Assembly: GCF_047495875.1 (NCBI RefSeq)
Contig: NC_092460.1
Location: 8,546,520 to 8,610,519, forward strand
DNA length: 64,000 bases
Origin: Pithys albifrons albifrons
Lineage: Eukaryota; Chordata; Aves; Passeriformes; Thamnophilidae
Direction: 5' to 3'
A program made the translations under genes and the position numbers. Numbering within the stretch: position 1 is the first letter of the stretch; each line of letters begins with the position of its first letter. The notes under the pieces are model-generated. The model was not told the DNA's origin. It was given only the letters and a program-made list of their open reading frames with translations, and did no database searches. Shown here piece after piece: positions 40,235-52,200 of the stretch.

Positions 40235-40640
40235 AAAAGTGTTCTCACAGCAATGGCATTGCTGATTCATGTTCAGCTTGTGACATACCACAGCTCCAGA
40301 TCTTTTTTTGCAAGCCTTCTGCACAAATCCAAGTGATTGTTCCCACTTTTGTCTTCAATGAATCACATCGAATTTTTTTAAAAGATTATTTATGTGATGT
40401 ATTTATAGCCCAGCCCAGCTTCACGTCATCTGCAAGTTTAACAAGGACACTCCTTTCTGCATCATCCAAATCATTATGAAAACAGAAAAACTGAACAGAA
40501 CTGGTGCCAGAACAGGCCTTTTCCAAGTCATGCTCAGTACATTATCCCAAACATTTCTGAAAATAAAACTCTTCATCACTCTCATGGGCACTACCCAGAC
40601 AGGTTTGCATACAAAACCCACCAGAGATCCACAGCAAGAC
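40235..40640 (-). mobile_element. Decayed CR1 LINE fragment, reverse-transcriptase active-site region, reverse orientation
   Basis: On the minus strand the order of blocks follows the CR1 RT domain. First comes a degenerate palm region reading RPVLAPVLFSFSVFI, corresponding to the GSVLGPVLFNIFIND block. Next, at 40437-40426, the codons read LADD followed by VKL, corresponding to the FADDTKL catalytic box, so the two metal-binding aspartates are still legible. Finally, at about 40290-40250, VCHKLNMNQQC corresponds to the VDHKLNMSQQC block. The blocks lie in different frames with stops between them, so the copy is inactive. The same LINE portion overlaps in content with the plus-strand copy at 21715-22028 but lies in the opposite orientation, so the two are separate insertions. 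Identity as CR1 is strong; the subfamily cannot be set by eye. The ends are approximate and the element may run further down to about 40050. Confidence 0.85.
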
Positions 40641-43600
40641 ACTGATGTCGATGTGTAAAATCCCCTTCTCTTTTATCTCCATAGGATATTATCCTGGTGT
40701 AGAGGGAATTATACTGGCTTGACAAACACCTGCACTGGCAAGTTCTGATGACTGCAGTACAGGCATCAGTGGGTTATGAAGTCACACTGAAAAGGAACAT
40801 GTATGACAAATGGCCAAGGTAAGGCAGCTCACACAAGCCTCCCACGAGCAGCCTGTGCCATACAGGCACTGCAGTTCTGCATCAAGGTGCCACCTGACCA
40901 ACCCTTTTATCTCTTTCCTCCCTGCAGGCAGCACAGAAGGGTAGCATGGGCAGGCTTACCATTACTGCTCTGGAGTGCATCTGAGACCCCTCTTCAAGGA
41001 AAGAAATTAATTAATTATACAAGTCTAAACACAAGGTTCAACCATCCAATCCCACTGCCTGCAGCATCACCACTGATTCCATAGAGCAGTGCAAGCAGAT
41101 AATCTTGGGCCAAGCATCAGTCATGCATTTGCCATTCTGCTAGTAAGTAATTTCTATATATTGTTTATAAATTTGAAAATCAGACAACACAAAAATCCGA
41201 CCACAAACACAATATTTAAAGAGGAAAAGCTGTGTGGTCATGTTGGGTTTTTTAGGCTCTTAAGGCTTTCTACCATATATTCTTTCTCATTTTCGTGGGG
41301 AAAGTGGAGCTCACAGGGAGTTTTCATGAAGAACTACAATAAGATCCTGGCAAGTCTTTCATATTTCAGCATAACAGTGCAACACACAGATTCACATCCT
41401 GTGTTTAAGTCTAGGCAGACAAATACTCACTACTGAAGGCTGAAATGTCTAGGTGTATGCAGGATCAGAGCTGAATTTCTGGAAACAGAGAGCTTGCGAC
41501 ATCCAATAAACAGTATGTCTTACAGTCCTAGGAACTATTCACCTGGTTGATATTCACTCATTTCATATTCAATAATGAATGTTTATAAACAATTCAAGAA
41601 ATGAAAACAAAATACAAAGCCACAGAGACTGCAAGGGCTAGACAGAAACTATAAGTGACATTTTAAGACTGGTAGTGAGCTCTGGCTTCCTGTCAGCGCT
41701 GGTGCCTCGTAAGTGCTTATCTCAGAGCAAACATTGCCTTAGCTAGACAGCTTCTTTCAAGTCATCTTTTGGCCTAAGTCATACCTTTTGTATAACTGAA
41801 AACAGGGAAAGGGCAACATTGGCCAAGTGATTCAGTTTCAATCTGGGGAACAAAGATGGCAAGAAATGATCAACAGCTGTTTTGGGCCATGTCCACATCA
41901 CTTCATGGTTCTTCCCACTTAATCTCTTTCCTTCTCTGCCCTAGAGGATGCCTTCAAAGCCACTCCTTAGAGAACAGGAGGGTGGCTTTGCAGTGGAGCC
42001 CACAGACCAGTTTGCCCACGCTTGTTATCACAGTATCTTAGCCCTGTTGCAGAAGGGAAACACCACTGAGTCTGTTTAGTGTATTAACCTTATTTTAGGA
42101 GCCCCTCTCGAGTTGTTACTTGCAAGGAAATCACTGTGCTCTCCTGTCATCAATGAGACTCTCTGCTGTTCTCCCTCCTTTGTTATCCTTTTGTTTCACT
42201 GAGTTAAGCTTAATCTTTTGCTTTTGTTTTCCTACAGTAGTAAAACTCTATTATGATGCTTGGCAGACAATTTAAGCTCCTGTGACAATCATCTTTGAAA
42301 AGGGAATCTGCTTTCATAAACTCTTTCTACATGACTAAATATTCATTTCTGAGCTAGAAGCAGGCAAAGATTTCACTCTTCCCACTATCTAGCACCTGAT
42401 TTTAAAGCTACTTAAAAAGAGGAGCAGCAGGAATGTTCTTTTCAAGGTATCCACAATATCCTCCACGACAACAATTCCTCTCAAAGATTTCTTTGTTATG
42501 TCTCCCTCATCCTTTTTCTTTTTGGAAAAGGGGTAAAGCAACACAAGATACAAATCTTCAGGGTCTGCTCCACACTTGCTTCCCAGAGTGCACCACAGCC
42601 CAGACTGTTCACAAACAGCTTAAAAGAGTCACAAGGGGATCTTCTTCCTTGGTGTGTGTTTTTATACAGAAATAATCCATTATTTTTTAATTTTCCCTTC
42701 AGGTTTTGAACCTTACTGGGTAACATTTTAAAATTTTTTTCCTCTAAGGACCAAGGGATCTATTTCTACTAACAGACAAACAACTCACACACGAATAGAA
42801 AAACCCAGACAGGCTTCTCCTATAATCCCATGTCTCCAGGAATTAAAGCTTTCAGGGAGCAGTACTGTAGGTTTCTGATTAAATATCACAAGAATTGGCA
42901 TAAGCTGTATACAAAGAAGTCAAAGTACAGTAGGTCACTAAGCCCTGCAACAGCCTCTTACTGCACATCCCTCTGCCCTGTTCATCTGCAATGAATCGTT
43001 CAGCTCTAACACACAGAAAAGGTGCATCATAAACACCACACCAGGGGCTTCCCAGGAGAGCAGGCAACAATTTTGGCACCGAGGGTGGCCCAAACTTATC
43101 TCCATGACTAGAAGGAAGCAGCAGCAGCAACACATGGTAAATAAAACTGAACAAAGAACCAGCAGAAAATTAGTTGGACATAGGGGGTGCAGGGAGAACA
43201 GAAATGTGTTGGATCCCTACTGGTAGCTAATACTAGAAAAGATAGAAAGCTCTGCTCAGTGCTGTACACAGCTCTGCTGGCACACCAGACCTTCCCTCAG
43301 TGACAGAGAGCAGTGCTGCTCTGATGGACAACAGGAGAGAACCAAAACCAACTCTGCCTTTTACTAAGCCAGAGACCTAAGGCAGTAAACAAGGATGGGG
43401 CAGTGATGAGAGGGAAGGGGAAGGATCTTTGAGACTCCCTCAGAGCCTAACTTAGGTTGCAGATGAAAGTATCAAAAAAAAAAGAAAATAAGAAAAAAGT
43501 GTCACCAACACACAACAGTCAAACAGGCTAACTCTACATTAAAATGAACAAAACAAAAAACAGCATTAAAAATTTACACTTCATTATACAGCTGCCAAGA

Positions 43601-44653
43601 ACTGCATGTTATGGGGAGAAAAGCGAAACTGTCCACAATGAAATATTAAATTGGCAAGCAAAAACACAGAAGGATAATCTGTTTCTCTCCAAGCAATATT
43701 TTTCTACAACTTTGCCACTTGTTTTTGTTCCAGGCTTTCTTCCTACTAGTTAGTTAATTAGTGAATAAAGCACGTTCTTAAAAAATAAATCACAGCTCAC
43801 AGGCCCTGACCATGACCAGAAATCCACCAGGCTGTTTTGCACAGCCACAGAGACACTTGGGTGCCCTTCCAAGGAGTCACTATTCTGCTTGAAAAGGAAA
43901 GGTAAGAGGTGAGGATGCCAGAGGGAGAAGGCACAGAGGACCCCATCATGCACTTATATAAGTGCTCAGTTTAGGTCAGGAAAGCAAGGAGAAGGTAAAG
44001 ACTTGAAGGACTTGCTGAAAACATTGGGCAATGATGACTGGAGGTTAAGACTCAAGAGCTGATGACTTAGAAAGGGCAGAGTCATGGGTCATTTAAAAGA
44101 AAAATAAAATAGTGGCTCAACACACTTTGGTACCAACTGGTCAGAGGCAACTGCCTCTGCAAAACCCCATAATTATCATGTAGTTACATTCCACTGACTA
44201 AATTTACAGAGCTGTTTTAGAAAATTTCGTTAAACATCACTGGACACCGCACACTGATTACTCCAAACCTCAGCACTTTTTATGTTTCTACATGTTTATT
44301 CAGTCGTTCTTTCTCCCTGGAGTGAATATTATCCTGTCTTAAAAGATTTGATGTAAAATCAAACAGCATGTTGTTTGGCAGGGCTTTGGTCTTCCTTTTA
44401 AGACTGCTACTTCTCAAAAAGACATTTCAAAACACAAATATACCAGGGCATCGAAATATAACTGACCCTACTTGGACATTAGTTCTTCACACGTCTGCCA
44501 TCTCTCCCTCAGATCTTTTTAAATTGCACCTACTGGGTAATAAAACTATGCTCTCCCACAAAGGCACTGCTGCTTCATTCCCCACTTAAGCTGCACAAAG
44601 ACCGTCAGCTGGGAGTATCCCTTGTAATCGCTCCAGCAAACACTTGGCTTACT

Positions 44654-44691
44654 CAAACATAAATTTATGTTTAATGTTAAATTTATGTTTG
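44654..44691. repeat. 14-bp inverted repeat containing an 18-bp palindrome
   Basis: CAAACATAAATTTA (44654-44667) is the exact reverse complement of TAAATTTATGTTTG (44678-44691). Within it AAACATAAATTTATGTTT (44655-44672) is by itself a perfect palindrome. Both cruciform and slipped pairings are therefore possible. Confidence 0.97.
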
Positions 44692-47219
44692 AATTCCCTT
44701 CAGAAAGTCCCCTCAGGGTTATGGTTTCCTGGGCTGCTTCTAACCATAGCACAGAGCACTAGCAATCAGTGGCACAAACTAACGCTGGTGGCTCAGGGAG
44801 AATTCAGCAACTGGCAGCAGCCCTGGACTTGGAGCTGCTGATGCCACAGGACATGCAATACCTTCCACCTGAAGTGCCATGTTTAGCTCAGGACCTTGCC
44901 TGGTGCACAATATCATTCTGCACCTCACGGATGAGCCAGGCTCCTCAGCAAGCAGCTTTTCCCCTGTTTAAGTCCAGCTACCTCCAAAGCACAGGAACAA
45001 TGCACAAAGCCATGTGCTTTCTGCTGCTGCATGGAGAGAGCTCAAAATAGCAAGGCACAACCTAAACAAGCGAAGCAGCAAACTCACTGCTGCCTCCAGA
45101 AAGCTGCTTCTGATGCACCAGACTATCAAATGGTGATACAAAACTGGGACTAAAATGAATTGCAGTGTGAAACACTCCACCCTTGCTGTGTGTCACTGGA
45201 CCTTTCACAGCCCAATTTCCACACTGACATAGATTTGAGGCAGCAACTTCAAGGCTTTTATTAGAGATCTGAAAGTTATGCTTTCTTATTTGCAGAGCCA
45301 TTTTTATCAATGGATTTGTGAGATTATATCATAGACTACTGAATATTAATATCTCAAAACTGTTTCTATAATACTCTCAATGTGTTGTATAATAGTACTA
45401 ATGGCATTCAAAAGCAGTCTCAGTGAACTGTTCTTAAATATTATGAGTAAAACTGTGCAAGATGTTTTCCTAAAAGCATTGACCTAAAAATTCTTCAGAT
45501 TTTTGTTAATATTAAAAAAAATCTTTTTCTTTTTTTAATTCAATGAAGAAACTCCACCACTTGACTCTAAGTTGTTCCACCTTTACAGATGCTCAACAGT
45601 TCTTGAACTAAAAGTTTCCCTCTTAATAAACTATTATGGTCAAGCAACCCTACTAGCAATCCAGAAAGAGCTGAAAACAGAAATTCAACGATTCCCATAT
45701 CTATGGGGAGTCCTGCTGATAATCCTCTGAAGAACTACCATGGTTTATCAACACACAATTGACTCCTTACTGGATAGTCTTGGGTCTTACTGGGTTTGAA
45801 TGTTTTGGGTTATCCTTCTGGAGGATGGTCAGAAGAGAAAATAAAGGACAAAGTCCCTACTCCTTGACCACGGCAGGTACTCCAGCTTTGTGCAAGTGTG
45901 TTATTGGAATTCTGGTTTTAACTGAAAGCAAGGTTTAACTCAGGATTGGGGAATAATTAGTTTTAAAAGGAACTGCTTTGTTAAGCTTGAAAAAAACAGT
46001 GTTTCCAAACTTGCCAGCTCTGATGTCTCTTTCAGCTCAACCAAATATTAGATATTTGTTTTGGGAAGGGTTTTTGTTGTGTCCATTTTTTCCCAACCCC
46101 ACTTTGGCAAAACAATTCAGAATTGCTGTTAGTTTCGGCTGGTCTTCAGAAGAAAAAGTTTCCTTCAAGTTTTTTTGATCTAACAGTAGATATACACATT
46201 GTATCAGCACCTTCTTTTAGTGACTGATGAGGCTGATTTCAATTCAAAGGTATGCAGAAAGAATAATATGCCTATGGTATATTTTATTGTTTCTTGCAGC
46301 ATTGCTAGCAAGTTGATTGCCAGCCATGACTCTTCATGGAGGTATGTACTTATTTGCTGAGAAATGTCTATATTCCTTACCCTTAACAGCAAAAATTAGT
46401 AGACAATAAAAGAACAAATTTCAATCCTGAATGTCCAAGACTAGCCTGAAGAATATCAGAAGGCTCTACCCCATCATCCAATGAAGAAGAATTATAATTG
46501 GCAACAAAGACAAGCAACTTCCTTTATATAACCAAGATATTTCCCCAGATAAGGCACCCCCTGGCCTATTGCAGCGTGCTCTGCCATGTGCTGTGTCTCA
46601 GCAGGTTTCTTGGAGCTGTGTCAGGGAACAAGGCAAAACAAAATCCCCCACAAAAGAGAACTTTGCTACTTTCTCCTCAGAAGCCCTTGTTCACTGTAAG
46701 TTAACAGTCCAGTACTAGCCAGAGGTGGCTGCTTCACAAAAACTGACACTTAAACACACCTACACACTGGAACATAAAGCAGTAACATGAACTAATTATT
46801 ACTTTCACATCAGCTCAAGTATAAAACAGCAAAAAAAAGGTTAGCCACTCATTTTCAATCTAGTTTCTTTTCTTTCCTCTTACTACTTATACTTCAAAAA
46901 GAAGGGGGTTATGACAAAGAAATCACTCTTCCTCCTCCCTTCAAGAACTGAAAAAACCTAAAGCTGAAAATTGTGCATGAATTTAACTCAAATTTAAATA
47001 GCAACTACAACATTCCCCTGGAGACTAGCAGGTTTAAACCTCCTTTCTGGCAGATCTGGATCTCCTATCAAGTGCCCTTACATCACTGAGGTACAGGATA
47101 TTCTAAGGACAGTTATACCAAAGCTCCTCACTCTGCCTAACAACTACCTGCAAAAGCATGTGCTGGAGCTTGAACATCATTCTGTTTCCCTGTCACCAAT
47201 AAACTATACTAAGCATCAG

Positions 47220-47300
47220 CATATGGAGTTATTCTTGTTTGCTCACTTGCTCTCAATTAATATATAGCAAATATTTGCATAAAATATTTAAATATTCATT
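47220..47300. promoter_or_regulatory. Adjacent perfect palindromes with an octamer site
   Basis: GCAAATATTTGC (47267-47278) is a perfect 12-bp palindrome whose right half forms the octamer ATTTGCAT (47273-47280). Four bases after it, AATATTTAAATATT (47283-47296) is a perfect 14-bp palindrome. CAATTAATATATA precedes them. Back-to-back octamer half sites of this kind can bind POU dimers; here that is inference from motif shape. Confidence 0.3.
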
Positions 47301-48246
47301 GGATCAGAAAAAGGCACAATTGCTGGGTGCTTTGAGAATTTGCCACAGGCAGAAAAAGAAGAGGAAAGAACTCAATTTCCAGGTTCTGCTAAAATGAGTA
47401 TTTAAACTAAGCAGAATAGAAGAGCTTTGGGGGAAAGTAACTAACAAAAGACCTAACCTCGAAGGGCAGAATACACATTTAATAGGCTTGAAATATTTCA
47501 TGTCCCTGGAACATTACTGTAGCAATCTATGGATATGCTACTGCCACGTTCATCCAGACAAGCTGACAACTTCATCCCAGTAAGTAAATTAAAACACAAA
47601 CAACAGACAGCTGCCAAAATACAAAACACATCTTGTCCCTCTGACACAGACTTGGAAATCATGCATAACCCAGACAGAAATTGTGCCAAATCATCACAGC
47701 CAGTGAAACCCGATGATGCTAAAATGCTATTCCATACAGACTTCCCAAAGTGGAATCAGAGAGCACATATGCAATGGGATGCTGTAATGACAACACAAAA
47801 GGAATAAGAGAGGAGTGAAGGGCGAGTTTTAGCACCCAAACTGATTAGTATTGCCCTCTTGAATAAATGAAGAAACACCCTTCAAATCTCCCCATTTTGA
47901 CAACAGTTATAAAAAGAGAGCAAGGACAAAGAGAATAAGAAAGATGGCTGGTCAAACAGTGAAATATTTTAGAAAAGATAGCTACATTATTTAACCTGTC
48001 AAATCATACAGGGTAGGAGGGCAACTCCCACTGGGAAGGAGGGGAGGAAATATAGGTCACTCTTCAAAGAAGGCCAAACTGTATTTTGCATTCACTTTCA
48101 CTTCTGTCACTGCTTGTGGTGCAGCTGTTCAGGGCCCCATGAACTCCTGGGCAGCCATGAGGCTTCTGCATGGTGGAGCAGAACTGATCCAAAGGACAGT
48201 ACCAGAACTGCATTAATGTACAGCCTCCTTATCTTTCCATCCCCAG

Positions 48247-48511
48247 AGTTGTGCTCAGAAGACACTTCATATCACCACAGTGCTCCAGCCTCTGGAGTGT
48301 TACCTCCTGCATTCAAATCCTTGGGAGCAGCTGCACTTACCACTCTGGTTACTCGTGAGCCCTCAAACATAGACATTAAAAGTCTTTCTTCTAAAAGAGA
48401 TCCCTGGCACTGCAGATGTGAAGGTGGATTTCCCCTTGCTAGAAGACAGCAACTTCTCAATCCAGGTACATATTTAGATGAAAACCAAAGACATATAAAA
48501 TCTGGCAGGAG
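48247..48511 (+). CDS. Candidate coding exon, product unrecognised
   Basis: The upstream side has a branch-like TTAAT near 48212-48216, then a pyrimidine-rich run ending CCCCAG at 48241-48246. The frame is open across 48247-48511 and reads ELCSEDTSYHHSAPASGV at the start and YLDENQRHIKSGR at the end. The last bases give GAG followed by GTAAGT (GT at 48512-48513), a near-perfect vertebrate donor, and the stop codon of the open frame lies inside this donor. Entry is phase 1 and exit phase 2. A weaker alternative donor, CAG|GTACAT at 48465/48466, would give a 219-bp phase 1-1 exon. The other two plus frames are closed. No domain was recognised, and no partner exon was found within the window, so this may be chance. 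Support is the coincidence of acceptor, open frame and strong donor. Confidence 0.22.
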
Positions 48512-49100
48512 GTAAGTTTAGTGTCTCTTTCAGTCTCCAAATCCTTGTTATTCTATCAGGAGAATGCATGCATTAATGTTGCATTGAACAGTCACTGGTG
48601 CCCCAAGGAAGACTTTGAAAAACATTCTATTTAAAGACAAGCCTGTTAATGTGTCATCTACAATATGCCTCTCTTACTCCTGGGAAATTTGCATGAAAAC
48701 AGGATTGTTATTGCTCTGACATTCTGGTGTTCCTACTGTTTATTCTCGTTGGAAGAGGCACAGTACCTACCCTACCATCCCTGCACACCCAGGCTCCCAC
48801 CAAACAAAAAAAAATTTTTTAAGAATATTTAAAAAATTAAAAGGAGTTTTAAGTGTAACCCCACTGCAGTTTCAGCTCACGTTCTTGAAATCCCAGTTTT
48901 AGTAGCAGGGAAGCTCACATGCCAAAGGAAACAGATGCTATAAAAGCCAATAAAAAACAAATAAACATAAATAAATAACATTATGTCACCATTAGTGAAG
49001 GTTTGTGATTATGTGAGCATTCAATAGGAGCAAATACAATTCCAACAAGAAAAAAGCACTAACACAAAATACATCCAATGAAATTAAATGGAAACTGCAT

Positions 49101-49256
49101 GGATCAGAGCACTGGAACAGCCTGTCCAGAGATGTTGAGTTTTCTCCTCTGCAGATATGCAAAATCCACCTGGCCAAGATCCTGTGCTCTAGGTGGATGT
49201 GCTTTAGCAGCAGGGTTGGACTAGAGGTACCCTCCAAATCCAAAGCATTCTGTGAG
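49101..49256 (+). mobile_element. CR1 LINE 3' end, 5'-truncated
   Basis: About 155 bp match the well-known avian CR1 3' end in order. The landmarks are the GCACTGGAACAG...CTG start, a CCAGAGATGTTG block, the GATAT(G)CAAAATCCACCTGG block, GATCCTGTGCTCTAGGTGG, the GGGTTGGACTAGAGGTACC block, and a final ATTCTGTG unit at 49247-49254. CR1 copies are typically severely 5'-truncated and end in tandem copies of this octamer; here only one unit remains. Substitutions and small gaps relative to the remembered consensus suggest an old insertion, though it looks younger than the two RT-domain fragments. No clear target-site duplication is visible, as is usual for CR1. The AT-rich stretch just upstream (48960-49080) is not part of the element. 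Confidence 0.9.
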
Positions 49257-52200
49257 GAAATGCCAGCTCAAACAACAATAACAGACTAACATTTTAAGCT
49301 AGTTATTTCCCAGGTACACATTTTCTTACTACTGTGTGCTGCCACACTTAAGTCCTTCTCTTCGTAGTGGTGGAAGATGAAAACACCAAGAGGACTGAAG
49401 GGGAGTTAAGTGACAGGGACAGTGACAATTTACTTGATGGTTCAGCAGTGGTGGGAAGCTTCCATGCTTTTTTTTTTAATGCATTCCTATCTCATTTTCA
49501 CTGTTAGACATTAATTTCTCTGCATTTCAAGACATACATTCACAACAAAAAGGTTCACAGAAGGGTTTATTGTTTAAGACTTCATTTCAAACAGACTGAT
49601 CTGCAACGTCAGTGCAGCTGCCTGATATGCAGCATCGCATTCTAAAAATCCTTTATGACATTTCTCTTTAGACATGAATCAGCAGACTAACAGATGTCTC
49701 ATTCACACCATGTTTGAGTTTCAGTTTTACTAATGAAATTAATTTAGGGCCAAATTGCATCTTGAGTCGCACACAGAACTCTTATTGACTTGCATGTCAG
49801 CCAAATACTTGCACGGGAAAAAGGAAGTCTGACCTTAATTTTAATTTGATCCTTGTAACAGATTGCTATCTTAAAGAGACAGATTGTGACGTCCCTTACT
49901 TGTGTTCCATACTACCTTGCATCACAAATAATCCCAATGAAGCCAGCAAGATTTCTAGAGTACTATATGCTCCTAGGAGGGTGAAGGACTCACAACCAGC
50001 CTGTTCCTAGTGCAGACTGTCTCTGAATCTCAAGAGGCACCAGCACACAGCTTTCCAAGCTCTTTTTCTCTTTGTACGAACAAGTGTCCTGTCGTGGCAA
50101 GACCTGCTGTGCTGCTGCCGAGTTCCATCATGCAGCGCTCAGCACAGGCAGAACAGGAGATGAGGAAGCAGCTGGGGAGTCTGCTCTTCCCCACAGGTTG
50201 TTCACAGTCTTTTGCAGGCACATACATGCTTGCCTGGACCAGAGCCTGTGCAGCCGTGTTGGCCAAACTGGATTTACTCACTTTAGCCAATAATCCACTA
50301 TGTTAACTGCATGATCACAGCTACCTGTTGGAGCTCAGAGCACAGCCACATCTGTTTGAAGCAGAGCGTGAATTCACATCTGCCTGCAAACGCACTCTCA
50401 GTCCCTGACTGAAGTAATTTTGAGAAACAGAGCTGTTCCACAGGAATCAAGCCTTTTTAATCTACCAATTTTCTCAAAGGAATGTCTGAACCATGACCTG
50501 AGCAGATCATCTAGTGAGTAAATTTTTAAAAATAAGGTTAAAATCATAATATGCTATAGCATTGATATAAAACTCAGCATAACATTCCCTCATTGCCTTC
50601 ACCTCAAATACCTTCTGGAACTTGATGGAGAAGCAACTTCTGTGCAAGTGACACTATGTTAAAAAAAAGCAAGCTACTGTTGGCAGAATATTCAAGAGTT
50701 TCCACTCGCATGACTTCAATCGCCAGTCACATTCTGTTTCACAGTGCTCCAAGAACACATCCACATTTCTAAGTCCCAAACTGTCTCTAGCAATGACTGA
50801 TTTTATTTGGAACCAAGATATTTTTTAAATTATTTATATTTCTGAAACTTTTGACATCACAGTTAACTCTAAGGACCCAGTCACACAACAAGCTTATCAT
50901 GTTCTCGTTCCAATAAAGTGAAAACAAAGTTCCTCAACAAGGAGGATGTAACAAGAGCTGAGGACAATTTTACTTGAAAAACAGGCACCTGGAGGGCTGT
51001 GGGCTGTTGCTGGAGAACATGACATCGTGACAGACTAAGGACAGTCAGTTGTTGAAATACAAGGTCAGTGAACTCCATCCATTCAGCATCTTAAGTCTGT
51101 AACTCTCTTAGGAACATAATTTTTTTTTCACTTAGGCCTGTCAACCAGATGTTATTTCCATACTTTCACAGTAGGTCGACTCTAGTTTCCATCTAGTTAA
51201 TGGCCAATGTTTACTCAGAAAAGCGCTATCCATCCCCTGTTCTCGCAAACTACATAAAAACCTGTACCAAAAATCTAATACTGATACTAGCAACTTTCAG
51301 AGGGTGATTCTTCACCTGCTTACTCAGCAGCTTAGGCTGGTTCAATAGCATTTCTCTGGCCACCTCCAGTTATGCTCTCCACCTTCAGAGATTGTTGAGC
51401 CATTATTACTGCTCCCTTTTCCATAATACTCTGAGGTTGAATTCAACTATGACTTTAAGATAAGTAGCAAAAAAGCCAAAGAATCAACAGCACCTCGAAT
51501 TTTTTGTTGGTTTATCTATTTCACCAGCAGATCCATTTCTGCAATAGTTACACAGTTAACAATGAAGTACATATTGTATGACATTCGCCTTCCAGTTGCT
51601 TTGTGATAGGCTACTTCTGTAAGCATATATTTCTCAGCATTTAAGAAAATTCTTTATAGTAGATCACAAGATGGGAATCTATGCTTTAGTAGTCTGTAAG
51701 CTGTATCACTACACTGTAAAATTCAAGAATACCCAACCAGAGGAAGACAAACACACACAAAGTCTCAGGAGTAAGAAGTTTAAACAGGCTGCCACAAAGA
51801 TTGCTACGGACTCTCACATGAGTCTGGTTTGCCTGGAGGTTTTCTATCCCAAAATGCTTTCCATATACTGTAACATTCACTTTGGTTTCATACCCTATTT
51901 CCCATTACATTTTGAATTGTTACATTTATATTTAAAATCAGTCTCAAATACTTCCAACATATATTAATGACCTCTAAATAATTTAGGAGGCACTCAGGGC
52001 ATAAGGTGTGCCTCTGCCATCTGCTCTAGAGCTCTTTGACAGAAGGTCAAGACTTTGGATGGTCTAAGCAGGTACTATCTCAATGTCTTCTTTTCCTTGG
52101 CCTGTGTTAGTTCATAAGTGGGTCAAGATCTGCCTTTGCTTTTGTCCTTTTAGATACCCTGAAACAGCCTTCATATAATTTTGAACAAAAGGAGCTGAGA

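Larger units (their letters stand above)
40641..48246. other. Non-coding, no gene recognised
   Basis: Ordinary AT-rich sequence apart from the 44.65 kb palindrome and the 47.27 kb palindrome pair. Purine-rich stretches at 43380-43440 and 43970-44100 could not be assigned to a repeat. Confidence 0.65.

Noticed and set aside
48011..48050. G-rich segment considered as a G-quadruplex
   Set aside because: One loop is about 11 bases, beyond the usual limit of seven.
50010..50306. Three overlapping frames on both strands, up to 98 codons
   Set aside because: No domain, no splice context, and equal openness of opposite strands points to composition.
50500..50520. ATCATCTAGTGAG considered as a reverse-oriented CR1 3' tail
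   Set aside because: The flanking sequence does not continue the CR1 consensus on either side.
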